A stretch of DNA of 64,000 nucleotides from Rikenellaceae bacterium (GTDB lineage Bacteria > Bacteroidota > Bacteroidia > Bacteroidales > Rikenellaceae), in the NCBI GenBank assembly GCA_902363575.1, contig CABJAJ010000004.1, positions 248,001-312,000 on the forward strand. Reading direction: 5' to 3'. Shown here in pieces: positions 8,799-20,866 of this stretch; position 1 is the stretch's first letter, and each line of letters begins with the position of its first letter. The position numbers and the translations under genes were made by a program. The notes below the pieces were generated by a model. That model saw nothing but the letters and a program-made list of their open reading frames with translations, did no database searches and was not told where the DNA came from.

Positions 8799-11426
8799 TT
8801 ATCCGAGGGCTGCGAGCTGTTCCCGGATCGCCGCGATCCGGGCTTCGGCGTCGGCGCGTTTGGCGCGTTCGTTTTCGACCACCTTGGCGGGCGCCGACTG
8901 CACGAAACGTTCGTTCGCCAGTTTCTTCATCACGCTCGCCAGGAATCCTTCGTAATAGGTCAGCTCGTCGGCGAGTTTCCGTCGTTCGGCCTCGGCGTCG
9001 ATCATCCCGGCCAGAGGCACGAAATACTGGGTGGTTTTGACGATGAATCCCGCGGCCGAGGCATCTTTCTGCGCAACCCGTTCGACGGCCTCCAGGTTGG
9101 CCATTTTCCGGATGACGGGTTCGTATTCGGCGGGGTAGTTTTCGTCGGCGATCACCTCGAGCCGGAGGTTTTCCCGCTGGGGCAGGTTGCGCTGCTTGCG
9201 GATGTTGCGCACTGCGGAGATGGCCTCCCGCGCCAGGTCGAAACGGGCCAGCAGCGCACGGTCCGCCTCCCCGGGCCGAGGCATGGGTTGCACCATGATC
9301 GACTCGCCGGCCTTGCGGGGGGCGAGATCCTGCCACAGCTCTTCGGTGAGGAAGGGCATGAAGGGGTGCAGCGCCCGCAGCAGTGCGTCGAAGAAACCGC
9401 GCACGGCGTCGAACGTCGGGCGGTCGATCGGGGCCCGGTAAGCGGGCTTGACCAGTTCGAGCAGCCAACCGCTGAAGTCGTCCCAGAAAAGTTTATAAAG
9501 CGCCATGAAAGCCTCCGAGATGCGGTACGAATCGAAATCGGACTCCACGCGGGCCAGCACTTCGTCCATGCGGTGGCGGAACCATTCGACCGAGAGGCGG
9601 TTGTTCTCGCTCTGGGCGAGGTTCTCGTCCACTTCCCAGCCGCCCACCAGCCGGTAGGCGTTCCATATCTTGTTGCCGAAGTTGCGGCCCTGCTCGCAAA
9701 GCGCCTCGTCGAACATCACGTCGTTGCCCGCCGTCGCGCTCAGCAGCATCGCCACGCGCATTCCGTCGGCGCCGTACTGTGCGATCAGGTCGAGCGGGTC
9801 GGGCGAATTGCCGAGCTGCTTGGACATTTTGCGGCCCAGCTTGTCCCGCACCAGCCCCGTGAAATAGACGTTCGAGAAGGGCTTTTCGCCCCGGTATTCG
9901 TAGCCGGCCATAATCATGCGGGCCACCCAGAAGAAGATGATGTCCGGGGCGGTCACCAGGTCGTTGGTCGGGTAGTAGTAGCGGATCTCCTCGTTGTCGG
10001 GACGGCGGATGCCGTCGAAGACCGAAATGGGCCAGAGCCACGACGAAAACCAGGTGTCCAGCACGTCCTCGTCCTGCCGCAGCTCTTCCAGCCGCAGAGA
10101 CTCGTCGCCCGTTTTCGCCCGTGCCTTTTCGAGCGCCTCGGCAGGGGTTTCGGCCACTACGAAGCCACCGGAGGGGAGGTGCCAGGCCGGGATGCGCTGT
10201 CCCCACCAGAGCTGGCGCGAAATGCACCAGTCCTTGATGTTTTCCATCCAGTGCCGGTAGGTGTTCTTGTATTTCTCGGGGAAGAAACGGATCGTGTCCT
10301 CCATGACCGCACGGGTGGCGGGTTCGGCCAGCTCCTCCATGCGCAGGAACCACTGCATCGAGAGCTTGGGTTCGATGGCGACGCCCGTGCGCTCGGAGTA
10401 ACCCACGTTGTTGGTATAGGGCTCGGTTTTCTCGAGCAGCCCTGCGGCGTCGAGGTCCTTTTCGATGCGTTTGCGCACCTCGAAACGCTCCTGGCCGGCA
10501 TAGAGGCCCACGCGGTCATTGACCGTGCCGTCGTCGTTGAAAACATCGATGGAGGGCAGACCGTATTTCTCGCCCAGCATGTAGTCGTTCACGTCGTGCG
10601 CGGGCGTCACTTTCAGGGCCCCCGTGCCGAAGGCGATATCGACATAACGGTCGCGGATCACCGGAATCGTGCGTCCGACCAGAGGCACCACCACGCGGGC
10701 GTCCTGCGGCAGCCAGGCGTACCGCTCGTCGTCGGGATTCACGCAGAGGGCCGTGTCGCCCAGGATGGTTTCGGGCCGGGTCGTGGCGACGATCACCTGC
10801 CGGTCACTCCCCTCGACGCGGTAGCGGAGGTAGTAGAGCTTGCCGTGGGTCTCGCGGAACACCACCTCTTCGTCCGAGAGGGCCGTCTGCGCCGCCGGAT
10901 CCCAGTTTACCATGCGCACGCCGCGGTAGATTTTCCCCTTTTCGTAGAGGTCGCAAAAGACCTTGATTACGCTTTGGGTGCGGGCGTCGTCCATCGTGAA
11001 TACCGTGCGCTCCCAGTCGCACGAGGCGCCCAGCTTGCGGAGCTGCCGGAGGATCATCCCGCCGTACTGCTCTTTCCACGCCCAGGCATGGCGCAGGAAC
11101 TCTTCGCGCGTGAGCGACGATTTCTCGATGCCTTCGGCCCGGAGCTTGGCGACCACCTTGGCCTCCGTAGCGATCGAGGCGTGGTCCATGCCGGGCACCC
11201 AGCAGGCGTTGCGGCCCGTCATGCGGGCCCGGCGCACCAGTACGTCCTGCAGCGTGTTGTTGAGCATGTGGCCCATGTGGAGCATGCCCGTCACGTTGGG
11301 GGGCGGAATGACGATCGTGTAGGGTTCGCGGGCGTCGGGTTCGGAATGGAACAGCCGGTTTTCGATCCAGTAGTCGTACCAGCCGGATTCGATCTGCTGG
11401 GGGACGTATTTGTCGGCGATCTTCAT
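8799..11426 (-). CDS. valS: Valyl-tRNA synthetase
   Basis: An 875-residue class I synthetase that charges tRNA-Val and edits mischarged threonine. Signatures are [13 protein letters not shown] (HIGH motif HMGH at 50-53) and KMSKQ at 533-537. The CP1 editing domain lies between them and the C-terminal ~65 residues form the coiled-coil arm typical of ValS (ends [16 protein letters not shown]). The start is preceded by a -7 box at 11450-11457. It is divergent from lon across a 204-bp gap. Confidence 0.98.
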   Translation of the reverse strand: MKIADKYVPQQIESGWYDYWIENRLFHSEPDAREPYTIVIPPPNVTGMLHMGHMLNNTLQDVLVRRARMTGRNACWVPGMDHASIATEAKVVAKLRAEGIEKSSLTREEFLRHAWAWKEQYGGMILRQLRKLGASCDWERTVFTMDDARTQSVIKVFCDLYEKGKIYRGVRMVNWDPAAQTALSDEEVVFRETHGKLYYLRYRVEGSDRQVIVATTRPETILGDTALCVNPDDERYAWLPQDARVVVPLVGRTIPVIRDRYVDIAFGTGALKVTPAHDVNDYMLGEKYGLPSIDVFNDDGTVNDRVGLYAGQERFEVRKRIEKDLDAAGLLEKTEPYTNNVGYSERTGVAIEPKLSMQWFLRMEELAEPATRAVMEDTIRFFPEKYKNTYRHWMENIKDWCISRQLWWGQRIPAWHLPSGGFVVAETPAEALEKARAKTGDESLRLEELRQDEDVLDTWFSSWLWPISVFDGIRRPDNEEIRYYYPTNDLVTAPDIIFFWVARMIMAGYEYRGEKPFSNVYFTGLVRDKLGRKMSKQLGNSPDPLDLIAQYGADGMRVAMLLSATAGNDVMFDEALCEQGRNFGNKIWNAYRLVGGWEVDENLAQSENNRLSVEWFRHRMDEVLARVESDFDSYRISEAFMALYKLFWDDFSGWLLELVKPAYRAPIDRPTFDAVRGFFDALLRALHPFMPFLTEELWQDLAPRKAGESIMVQPMPRPGEADRALLARFDLAREAISAVRNIRKQRNLPQRENLRLEVIADENYPAEYEPVIRKMANLEAVERVAQKDASAAGFIVKTTQYFVPLAGMIDAEAERRKLADELTYYEGFLASVMKKLANERFVQSAPAKVVENERAKRADAEARIAAIREQLAALG

Positions 11427-11449
11427 GTCGGTCTAAACTTTTCGATCGG

Positions 11450-11457
11450 CAAAGATA
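11450..11457 (-). promoter_or_regulatory. -7 box of valS
   Basis: The minus strand reads TATCTTTG about 24 bases upstream of the valS start, matching TAnnTTTG. No good -33 TTG is seen at the expected distance. Confidence 0.55.
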
Positions 11458-11598
11458 CGAAACAATGCGCAAAACGGAAAGTCCGTCGCGCAAAATATTT
11501 GACCCTCTTGCGCGTTGCGCAGGGCGGCCCGGCGGACGGATGTTGATAATTTGTTGAAGACGCAGGCCCGTATGAAATAAATATCGCGAAAAAAGCGT

Positions 11599-11623
11599 TA
11601 CCTTTGCACATTGTACCAAGGAG
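11599..11623 (+). promoter_or_regulatory. Promoter -7 box and RBS of lon
   Basis: TACCTTTG at 11599-11606 is followed by an unusually good ribosome binding site, AAGGAG at 11618-11623, seven bases before ATG 11631. This favours MSKKDND as the Lon start over the methionine at 11604, which falls inside the promoter. Confidence 0.65.
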
Positions 11624-11630
11624 ATCAACC

Positions 11631-14066
<2,436 letters not shown>

Positions 14067-14089
14067 CTTCCCCATTAACGGATACGACA

Positions 14090-14476
14090 ATGAATATCGA
14101 GGATTTCAGAGCCTATTGTCTCTCGTTTGCAGGGGCGCACGATGATTTTCCGTTCGGGAAATCGACGTCGGATTACGACCGCGATATTCTCGTGTTTTAC
14201 GTTCTGGACAAATGGTTTTGTTTTGTGAACGCCGTGGCCTGGGATTTCTGCAACCTGCGGTGCGCCCCCGAGCGGATTCCGGAGCTGCGGGAGCGTTACG
14301 AGGGCGTCGGCCCGGGCTGGCACATGAACAAAAAACATTGGATCAGCGTACGTTTCGACAGCGATGTGCCCGAAAAGATGGTGTTGGAGCTGGTGAAGCA
14401 GTCGTATGAACTGGCCGTGGCGCACCTGACGAAAAAGCAGCAGGCCGTGTTGGCCGAAGAAAAAAGCAAGGCATGA
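14090..14476 (+). CDS. MmcQ/YjbR family protein
   Basis: A 128-residue protein of the MmcQ/YjbR family, small DNA-binding-like folds of unknown biochemical role. Family marks are the start [22 protein letters not shown], and the end region [18 protein letters not shown]. The stop overlaps the kdsB start by 4 bp (ATGA), so it is translationally coupled to the Kdo operon; that link is unexplained and may be only positional. A paralogue lies at 30840-31223. Confidence 0.85.
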   Translation: MNIEDFRAYCLSFAGAHDDFPFGKSTSDYDRDILVFYVLDKWFCFVNAVAWDFCNLRCAPERIPELRERYEGVGPGWHMNKKHWISVRFDSDVPEKMVLELVKQSYELAVAHLTKKQQAVLAEEKSKA

Positions 14477-15243
14477 AAATTATCGCCATCATTCCGGCCC
14501 GTTACGCCTCGACGCGTTTCCCCGGCAAACCGCTTGCCCTGTTGGGCGGGAAGCCCGTGATCCGGCGGGTCTGCGAGCAGGTCGGCCGCGCGGTCGGCCG
14601 CACGGTGGTCGCCACCGACGACGAGCGTATCCTGACGGCCGTCCGCGATTTCGGCGGCGAGGCTGTGATGACTTCGCCCGACCACCGCAGCGGCACCGAC
14701 CGCTGCTACGAGGCTTACCGTCAGCTCGGCGAGCCGTACGACATCGTGCTGAACGTGCAGGGCGACGAGCCGTTCATCCGTCCGGAGCAGATCGACGCGA
14801 TCCTCCGGTGCTTCGACGACCCGGATACCGACATTGCCACCCTGGTGAAACCGTTCCGGCCGGAGGACGGCCTCGGGGCGCTCGAGAATCCCAACTCCCC
14901 GAAAGTGGTGCTGGACAGCCGTTCGCGGGCCCTCTATTTCTCGCGTTCGGTGATCCCCTTTCTGCGGGGCGTGGAGCAGGAGAGGTGGCTGGCTTCGCAT
15001 ACGTTTTACAAGCATATCGGCATGTACGCTTTCCGGGCCGAAGCGCTCAGGGAGGTGACGGCCCTCGCGCCTTCGGCGCTCGAGCGGGCCGAGTCGCTCG
15101 AACAGTTGCGGTGGATCGAAAACGGCTACCGCATCGGCGTCGGCATCACCGGACAGGAGACCGTCGGGATCGATACGCCCGAAGACCTCGCGCGTGCCGA
15201 GGCGTTCCTCAAAACCCACCCTGATTTTTCGGATAAGGCATGA
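14473..15243 (+). CDS. kdsB: 3-deoxy-manno-octulosonate cytidylyltransferase (CMP-Kdo synthetase)
   Basis: A 256-residue cytoplasmic enzyme that joins CTP and Kdo to make CMP-Kdo, the donor for the inner core of lipid A. It has the nucleotidyltransferase N-terminus [16 protein letters not shown], the NVQGDEPFI motif and the [11 protein letters not shown] end. Length equals that of family members. It overlaps the upstream YjbR-like gene and the downstream kdsA by ATGA on each side, making a tight operon. The order kdsB-kdsA-kdsD covers three of the four steps; the phosphatase KdsC is not in the window. Confidence 0.96.
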   Translation: MKIIAIIPARYASTRFPGKPLALLGGKPVIRRVCEQVGRAVGRTVVATDDERILTAVRDFGGEAVMTSPDHRSGTDRCYEAYRQLGEPYDIVLNVQGDEPFIRPEQIDAILRCFDDPDTDIATLVKPFRPEDGLGALENPNSPKVVLDSRSRALYFSRSVIPFLRGVEQERWLASHTFYKHIGMYAFRAEALREVTALAPSALERAESLEQLRWIENGYRIGVGITGQETVGIDTPEDLARAEAFLKTHPDFSDKA

Positions 15244-15995
15244 AACCGCTCTTTATCGCCGGTCCCTGCGTGATCGAATCCGCCGAACTGCTCGACTGCG
15301 TTGCCGAACGTCTCGTGCGAATCAACCGTGCGCTCGGCACGGACATCCTTTTCAAAGCCTCCTTCGACAAGGCCAACCGCACCTCGATCGCCTCCTACCG
15401 GGGCGTCGGGATGGAGCGGGGGCTGCGGATGCTCGTCGACGTGCGGGCGAAATGGGGGCTGAAGCTGCTCACCGACATCCATGAATCGTGGCAGGCCGCC
15501 CCGGTCGGTGAGGTCGCAGACGTGATCCAGATTCCGGCGTTCCTCTGTCGGCAGACCGACCTGCTGGTCGCCGCCGCGCGGACGGGACGCACGGTCAATA
15601 TCAAGAAGGCGCAGTTCCTCTCGGGCGCCGATATGAAATACCCCTATGAGAAGGCCCGCGAGGCGGGAGCCCGGGAAATATGGCTCACCGAGCGGGGCAA
15701 CATGTACGGTTACAACAACCTGGTGGTCGATTTCCGCAACATTCCCGACATGCTCCGCATCGCCGATCGTGTGGTGATGGACTGCACCCACTCGGTGCAG
15801 CGTCCCGGCGCGGGCGATGGCAAGACGGCCGGCAATCGGGAATTCGCTCCCGCAATGGCTTTGGCGGCCAAGGCATTCGGCGCCAACGGCTACTTTTTCG
15901 AGGTGCATCCCGATCCCGACCGGGCTCTGAGCGACGGCCCCAACATGCTGCGGCTCGACGATCTGGAATCCGTAATCAAATCCCTTTTGCAATGA
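15240..15995 (+). CDS. kdsA: 2-dehydro-3-deoxyphosphooctonate aldolase (Kdo-8-phosphate synthase)
   Basis: A 251-residue TIM-barrel enzyme condensing phosphoenolpyruvate with arabinose-5-phosphate to give Kdo-8-phosphate. Family marks are IAGPCVIES near the N-terminus, [18 protein letters not shown], and [10 protein letters not shown]. The [20 protein letters not shown]-terminus is also typical. Its short length is normal for Bacteroidetes KdsA. The start overlaps the kdsB stop and the stop overlaps the kdsD start (ATGA at 15992-15995), so its substrate and product enzymes flank it directly. Confidence 0.96.
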   Translation: MKPLFIAGPCVIESAELLDCVAERLVRINRALGTDILFKASFDKANRTSIASYRGVGMERGLRMLVDVRAKWGLKLLTDIHESWQAAPVGEVADVIQIPAFLCRQTDLLVAAARTGRTVNIKKAQFLSGADMKYPYEKAREAGAREIWLTERGNMYGYNNLVVDFRNIPDMLRIADRVVMDCTHSVQRPGAGDGKTAGNREFAPAMALAAKAFGANGYFFEVHPDPDRALSDGPNMLRLDDLESVIKSLLQ

Positions 15996-16957
15996 CCGAA
16001 CAGAACAAGGCGCTCATCTGCGAGCTCGCACGCAAGACCGTCCATGCCGAGGCGCTGGCCCTCAAACGGCTGGAGGCTTCGATCGACCGGTATTTCGCCG
16101 AAGCCGTGGAGCTGATCCTCGCCAGCCGGGGCAAGCTGATCGTCACGGGCATGGGCAAGTCGGGGCTGGTGGGGCGCAAGATCGCCGCAACGCTGGCCAG
16201 CACGGGGACGCCCAGCTTTTTTCTCCATCCCGGCGAAGCCTTCCACGGCGACCTGGGCATGATCTCCCCCGAGGACATCCTGCTCGCACTCTCCTATTCG
16301 GGCGAGACGGATGAAATCCTGAAGATCGTCCCCTTCATCCACAGCAACGGCAACCGGCTGATCTCGATGACGGGCAATCCCGAATCGGCGCTGGCCAAAC
16401 ATTCGGACGTACACCTCGACGTGGCCGTAAGGCACGAGGCCTGCATCCTGCACCTGGCTCCGACCTCCTCCACCACGGCGCAGATCGCCCTGGGCGACGC
16501 GCTGGCCGTGGCTCTGATGAAGATGCGGGGTTTCACGAGCGTCGATTTCGCACGGCTTCATCCGGGCGGAAGCCTCGGGCGGCGTCTGCTGATGACCGTG
16601 GGCGACGTGATGCACGGCGACAACCTGCCGGTGGTGGCGCCCGACTGTCCCGCAACCCAGATGATCCACACGATCAGCAAAGGCGGATTGGGGCTTATCG
16701 TGATTTGCGACGGCGACCGGATCGAGGGTATCGTCACCGACGGGGATATCCGCCGGGCCATGGAACGACGGCAGTCCGATTTCTTCTCGATCCGGGCCGG
16801 CGACATCGCCACGCGCAACCCCAAGACCATCCCGAGCAGCGAGAAGCTGATCGTGGCCGAACGCGAGATGACCCGCAACAAAATCACCTCGCTGCTGGTG
16901 ACCGACGAGGGGGGCAGGCTCGCCGGCGTGATTCAGATTTACGACATCAAGTTATAG
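15992..16957 (+). CDS. kdsD: Arabinose-5-phosphate isomerase (KpsF/GutQ family)
   Basis: A 321-residue isomerase turning ribulose-5-phosphate into arabinose-5-phosphate, the first step of Kdo synthesis. The N-terminal SIS domain (~35-170) includes GMGKSGLVGRKIAATLAS and LSYSGETDE. Two CBS domains follow (~205-320), the second containing NKITSLLVTDEGG. The end (LAGVIQIYDIKL) is typical. The start is set by the ATGA overlap with kdsA; the frame is open further upstream but only as a shadow of kdsA. A strong hairpin terminator follows at 17036. Confidence 0.95.
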   Translation: MTEQNKALICELARKTVHAEALALKRLEASIDRYFAEAVELILASRGKLIVTGMGKSGLVGRKIAATLASTGTPSFFLHPGEAFHGDLGMISPEDILLALSYSGETDEILKIVPFIHSNGNRLISMTGNPESALAKHSDVHLDVAVRHEACILHLAPTSSTTAQIALGDALAVALMKMRGFTSVDFARLHPGGSLGRRLLMTVGDVMHGDNLPVVAPDCPATQMIHTISKGGLGLIVICDGDRIEGIVTDGDIRRAMERRQSDFFSIRAGDIATRNPKTIPSSEKLIVAEREMTRNKITSLLVTDEGGRLAGVIQIYDIKL

Positions 16958-17035
16958 CGGATTCCCGAACCTGCATCCCGGGCTCCGTTACGCTCCGCGG
17001 TAGGGTTCTCCGTCTGGTATTTTTACCGCTGACTG

Positions 17036-17085
17036 CCGAACGGCGTTACGCACCTATAGGGTTGCGCAGCGCCGTTCGGTTTTCT
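17036..17085 (+). terminator. Long hairpin terminator after kdsD
   Basis: CCGAACGGCG (17036-17045) pairs with CGCCGTTCGG (17070-17079), and the stem continues inward through GCACC/GGGTTGC around a TATA tip. It is followed by TTTTC. It is an intrinsic terminator for the Kdo operon. Confidence 0.75.
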
Positions 17086-17157
17086 CGGCAGCGGCAACTC
17101 TGCAACACGACCGTACGGGTGCATTGCGGGTGACGGCTGCAAAAGGGCAGCGGATAC

Positions 17158-17188
17158 AAAAAACTCCCGGTCACCGACCGGGAGTTTT
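17158..17188. terminator. Bidirectional terminator
   Basis: A 13-bp perfect stem AAAACTCCCGGTC / GACCGGGAGTTTT with a 3-base loop, A-rich on one side and T-rich on the other. It lies between the convergent kdsD operon and the AT-rich lipoprotein gene and can stop both. Confidence 0.85.
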
Positions 17189-17189
17189 G

Positions 17190-17591
17190 TTACATATCGC
17201 CCATATACTCGAATTCCTCGGGAAATTGAATTGCGTCATCTCGGCAAGGGCGAGCAGTAAACCAGTATTTCTTCTTCGCTACTATTTCTTCCCATGAATA
17301 ATGCTCCAATGTGTCCGGACTGAAAGCATACATATGGCCTAATACGCCATCTTTAAAATTTGTGGGCGACATAGATATGCAAACTCTATTATGGCTTTTT
17401 GCAAGAATTAGTGTCGGTTTTTCCATCAAACCGTCATAGGCCGGATAAGATACTTTTCCATCCTTATAATAGTCCAGATAGAAATAAGTATCTTTATTTG
17501 AATTATTGGCGAAACATTGTGTCCAACTATCTTCCCAGAATGCTTCGCATGAGATAAATAACAGGCACAGTATCGAAAGAAAGATTCTCAT
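17190..17591 (-). CDS. Orphan AT-rich lipoprotein
   Basis: A 133-residue protein I do not recognise. It starts with a lipoprotein signal (MRIFLSILCLLFISC, cysteine 15 as the lipid anchor), so it is probably outer-membrane or periplasmic. The mature part is rich in Tyr, Trp and Phe and has four further cysteines. Its base composition is clearly more AT-rich than the genes on either side, and its codon use differs, which suggests recent acquisition. It stands alone between a terminator and a gene-free stretch of about 280 bp. Confidence 0.7.
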   Translation of the reverse strand: MRIFLSILCLLFISCEAFWEDSWTQCFANNSNKDTYFYLDYYKDGKVSYPAYDGLMEKPTLILAKSHNRVCISMSPTNFKDGVLGHMYAFSPDTLEHYSWEEIVAKKKYWFTARPCRDDAIQFPEEFEYMGDM

Positions 17592-17869
17592 AAGCTTATA
17601 TTACGTGTTCGGATAATGACTTATTCCTGCTTTATTCTATCCGTTCGATTCTCCGCCTTGTCGCTTTAATTGGGGCCGAGGGCAAGGGTGGCAGACAATA
17701 AACCGCAGGTCTGCAGTTCGGCCTGCTCTGACAAATTTAGCGATTTATCTCGGTCGCCGCAATCCTTTCGTCCGTTAAGTTGCATTTCCATGTGCAGCCG
17801 TTGCTGCGCAGCGCTCCTGCTGGCCCGAATGTTGCGTTTTGCGGGAGGTTACACCAAATCGAAACGACC

Positions 17870-18775
17870 ATGAAAAGAGAAAATGCACAGGGCGACGTAC
17901 TCGTGGACCCGCGCGAAGAATATTATCACGACGACTATCCGGAGCAGCACCAGCCGGCGCCCGGACTGGAACAGCGGATGGACCCCAAACCCGACGCCGG
18001 GGAGGAGAGCTACCGCGGGCACGGCCGGCTCGAGGGCCGCAGAGCCCTGATTACGGGCGGCGATTCGGGAATCGGCCGCGCCGTGGCCATCGCCTTCGCC
18101 CGCGAAGGCGCACAGGTCGCCATCAACTACCTGGAGTCGGAGCAACCCGACGCCGACTCGCTCCGCCGCCTGCTGGAAGAGGAGGACCGGCATGTGGAGT
18201 TGCTGCCGGGCGATATCAGCCGCGAGGAGACCTGCCGTCAAATCGTGCGCGACGCCCTCGAACGGCTCGGCGGGCTCGACATCCTGGTGCTCAATGCCGG
18301 GACGCAAACCGCCGTCAAGGAGATCGAGCACCTCTCGACCGAACAGTTGGTCCGTACCTTCGAGACCAACGTATTCTCGCTTTACTGGACTGTCAAAGAG
18401 GCGCTGCCGCACATGCGGGCGGGGGCGTCGATTATCACCACTTCGTCGATCCAGGCATTCCAGCCCACGCCGTTCCTACTCGACTATGCCGCAACCAAGA
18501 GCGCCGTGGTCGGCTTCACTCGATCGCTGGCCAAACAGCTTGCACCCAAAGGCATCCGGGTGAACTCCGTCGCTCCGGGTCCGATCTGGACGCCCCTTCA
18601 GGTGACGGGCGCCCAACTGCCGGAGAACATCCCGACGTTCGGGCAGAGTACGCCCCTCGGTCGCGCAGGTCAGCCCGCGGAGCTCGCCCCGCTCTATGTC
18701 TTCCTCGCATCGAACGAGTCGAGCTACATCTCGGCCCAGACCATCGGCGTGACGGGCGGCCGCTATATCGACTGA
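17870..18775 (+). CDS. SDR family oxidoreductase (YghA-like)
   Basis: A 301-residue NAD(P)-dependent short-chain dehydrogenase with a ~55-residue N-terminal extension typical of the YghA/general-stress subgroup (DPREEYYHDDYP...). The cofactor motif is ITGGDSGIG (61-69), NAG is at 142-144, and the catalytic serine (192/193), Y206 and K210 (YAATK) are present. The start is ATG 17870; the frame is open for 30 codons upstream but with no family match. The substrate is unknown. It precedes an AraC regulator and an RclC-like membrane protein, so a stress role is possible but not shown. Confidence 0.9.
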   Translation: MKRENAQGDVLVDPREEYYHDDYPEQHQPAPGLEQRMDPKPDAGEESYRGHGRLEGRRALITGGDSGIGRAVAIAFAREGAQVAINYLESEQPDADSLRRLLEEEDRHVELLPGDISREETCRQIVRDALERLGGLDILVLNAGTQTAVKEIEHLSTEQLVRTFETNVFSLYWTVKEALPHMRAGASIITTSSIQAFQPTPFLLDYAATKSAVVGFTRSLAKQLAPKGIRVNSVAPGPIWTPLQVTGAQLPENIPTFGQSTPLGRAGQPAELAPLYVFLASNESSYISAQTIGVTGGRYID

Positions 18776-19051
18776 CGCTGACGGTGAAACAAAGCGGCCG
18801 ACGGCGGCAGACCGGCCGCAGCGAACATAGAGTCGGGGCGAACATAGAGTCGGGGCGAACGGTGCCGGGGCGAACGTAGAGTCGGGGCGAACGTGGACGG
18901 GCAACGGGGAATTGGTAGCGGGGAAGCGGTTTCGCATCCAGTGGTTCTCCGTCGGATCGCCGAGGCGGACTCCGGGGACGATGCAGGGATAAAAACGGGA
19001 TGCACGGGACGAATTTTCCGCCCGTTGCAAGGATGTTTGGTTTGCGGTTGC
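18776..19051. other. Gene-free stretch with short repeats
   Basis: No convincing gene lies between the SDR stop and the AraC gene. The stretch is GC-rich and holds the degenerate tandem repeat at 18822-18901. The rest shows nothing recognisable until the AraC -7 box at 19052. Confidence 0.6.
18822..18901. repeat. Degenerate 17-bp tandem repeat
   Basis: About five head-to-tail copies of CGAACATAGAGTCGGGG: two perfect copies (18822-18838 and 18839-18855), a 15-bp shortened copy, a copy with one change, and a degraded last copy. It is noncoding and upstream of the AraC gene. It could be a regulator-binding array or simple slippage. Confidence 0.8.
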
Positions 19052-19059
19052 TATCTTTG
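19052..19059 (+). promoter_or_regulatory. -7 box of the AraC gene
   Basis: TATCTTTG matches TAnnTTTG and ends 22 bases before ATG 19082. TTG occurs at 19025-19027, a little far (24 bp) for the -33 element. Confidence 0.55.
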
Positions 19060-19081
19060 ACCTGTACGAAAACCGCCGACC

Positions 19082-19927
19082 ATGACCCGATCGAAAAACC
19101 TGGCGTTCACAACGCCCCTCAAAGGCAATCTCGCCCTGTGCGACCCCTGTGACGACGCAGATCTGCATCGCATCCGCGACCTGTACAAATTCATCTGGGT
19201 ACGGGAGGGGAGGGTACAGCTCCGCATCGACCACATTCCGCTCGAGCTGCATGCGGGCGAATTGGTGCCGCTCACCCCGCATCACCGGCTCGAAATCCCG
19301 CAGATCGATGCAGAGGTGCTGATTCTCGCCTTCGACAGCAATTTCTACTGCATCTTCGGCCACGACGGGGAGGTGTCGTGCAGCGGCCTGCTTTTCAACG
19401 GCACCTCGGAGTTGCTGCGGCTCGAACTCAACGAAGAGCGGGCCGCGGCCCTCGGACGGGTGATCGACGACCTGCGTGCCGAGTACGAGGTGGCCGACGG
19501 TCTGCGCGAGGAGATGCTCCGCATGCAGCTCAAGCGGTTCATCATCCTCTGTACCCGCTTTGCCCGCGAGCGCTTCGCCGTCCATGCCGACCGGGAAAAG
19601 CTCTTCGACATCGTGCGCCGCTACTATGTGCTCGTCGATGAACATTTCCGCACCCGCAAGCGGGTGCAGGACTATGCCGGGCTGCTGACCCGCTCGCCCA
19701 AGACGCTCGCCAACCTCTTCGCCGCATACGGCCAGCCGTCGCCCCTGAGCATCATCCGCGACCGGGTCAATGCCGAGGCGCGGCGTCTGCTGCTCTACAC
19801 CTCCAAAAGTGCCAAGGAGATCGCCTATCTGCTGGGGTACGAGGACACGGCGGCATTCAGCCGGTTTTTCGCCAAGATGAACGGCGAGAGCATCACCGCG
19901 TTCCGCCGCCGGGAAAAACGGGAATAA
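19082..19927 (+). CDS. AraC family transcriptional regulator
   Basis: A 281-residue regulator with an N-terminal cupin-like sensing part (~10-165) and a C-terminal double HTH (~185-278). The second HTH, SAKEIAYLLGYEDTAAFSRFFAK, is the most typical part. The N-terminus has a C20-x2-C23 pair. The next gene (20014) encodes an RclC-like DUF417 membrane protein. In E. coli the AraC-type RclR controls rclABC in response to reactive chlorine, so a similar redox role is a reasonable but unproven guess. It has its own promoter at 19052. Confidence 0.88.
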   Translation: MTRSKNLAFTTPLKGNLALCDPCDDADLHRIRDLYKFIWVREGRVQLRIDHIPLELHAGELVPLTPHHRLEIPQIDAEVLILAFDSNFYCIFGHDGEVSCSGLLFNGTSELLRLELNEERAAALGRVIDDLRAEYEVADGLREEMLRMQLKRFIILCTRFARERFAVHADREKLFDIVRRYYVLVDEHFRTRKRVQDYAGLLTRSPKTLANLFAAYGQPSPLSIIRDRVNAEARRLLLYTSKSAKEIAYLLGYEDTAAFSRFFAKMNGESITAFRRREKRE

Positions 19928-20013
19928 TCACCAACATATCCGGCACTCCGGCCATCGTTCGGGAACGGTGCATCGCCGACCTTTGCATCATCGGATTTTT
20001 AAGGACAATAATT

Positions 20014-20628
20014 ATGATGCAAAGACTTTCTGGCCTGTTTTACCGCTTTCTCGGGATTGCGGCAGGCGCACAGCGTTTCGGCCTCGGAATGATCCGGGTC
20101 GCCATTCTCGTTATCTTCGTCTGGATCGGGGCGCTCAAATTCAGGAACTACGAGGCCGAGGGCATCGTCCCTTTCGTGGCCAACAGTCCTTTTATGAGTT
20201 TCTTCTACAACGAGAAAGCTCCCGCGTACAGGGACTACAAACTCAGGGAGGGCGAATTCGACGCAGCCAAGCATGAATGGCATGTCGCAAACAACACCTA
20301 CGGCTTTTCGCATGCTCTGGGTGTGCTCATCATGGGCATCGGCATCCTGACGTTCCTCGGTTTCTTCTCCCTCCGTGCAGGGTTTCTCGGCGAGCTGCTG
20401 GTGATCGTGATGACGCTCGGAACCCTTTCGTTCCTGGTGACCACGCCCGAAGCGTGGGTGCCCGACCTGGGCGGCGGGGAGTACGGCTTTCCGCTTCTGT
20501 CGGGCGCCGGACGACTGGTAATCAAAGATACGGCGATCATCGCCGGTGCCGTTGTGCTGCTTTCGGACTCGGCTCGCAGGCTCCTTGCCCGGCATCGGGA
20601 CGGGATGGAAAAAGCGATGCGGGAATAA
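20014..20628 (+). CDS. DUF417 (YkgB/RclC-like) inner membrane protein
   Basis: A 204-residue protein with about four membrane helices (roughly 25-45, 95-115, 122-140 and 170-185). It matches the YkgB/DUF417 family, represented by RclC of the E. coli reactive-chlorine response. Family marks include RVAILVIFVWIGALKFRNYE and SFLVTTPEAWVP. It follows the AraC gene by 86 bp, possibly with its own weak promoter (ACCTTTGC around 19979). Two terminator-like hairpins follow. The molecular function of the family is not established. Confidence 0.85.
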   Translation: MMQRLSGLFYRFLGIAAGAQRFGLGMIRVAILVIFVWIGALKFRNYEAEGIVPFVANSPFMSFFYNEKAPAYRDYKLREGEFDAAKHEWHVANNTYGFSHALGVLIMGIGILTFLGFFSLRAGFLGELLVIVMTLGTLSFLVTTPEAWVPDLGGGEYGFPLLSGAGRLVIKDTAIIAGAVVLLSDSARRLLARHRDGMEKAMRE

Positions 20629-20630
20629 CG

Positions 20631-20660
20631 AAACCGGCCTGCGGCCGCCCGCCGGTTTTT
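20631..20660 (+). terminator. Terminator after the DUF417 gene
   Basis: AAACCGGC (20631-20638) pairs with GCCGGTTT (20651-20658), followed by more T residues; it starts 3 bases after the stop codon. Confidence 0.75.
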
Positions 20661-20688
20661 CGTAACTGCGGCACCGCATGAAACGAAG

Positions 20689-20718
20689 CAGGGACGTTCC
20701 CAAACGTCCCTGTCTTTT
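20689..20718 (+). terminator. Second terminator-like hairpin
   Basis: GGGACGTT (20691-20698) and AACGTCCC (20703-20710) with a 4-base loop, followed by TGTCTTTTTA. It probably backs up the previous hairpin. Confidence 0.6.
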
Positions 20719-20866
20719 TACGCCGCCTCTGGGCTCTGTCCGCTGATGCGTCCTGTTCGCCATCAGTCCATGCCCGCATCAGGCCTTGTTCGCTGTTGCG
20801 TTTGTCGTCGGCTTGCGGTGATGCCGTACACTGCCGTAGCGTAGTGTCCGAGCGGTGTGGCGGCGA

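Noticed and set aside
14090..14476. The YjbR-like gene as the missing KdsC phosphatase of the Kdo operon
   Set aside because: It has no HAD phosphatase motif and clearly matches MmcQ/YjbR.
17636..17670. A tRNA fragment (GTTCGATTC resembling a T-arm)
   Set aside because: The flanking bases do not form a T-stem and no other tRNA arms are found nearby.
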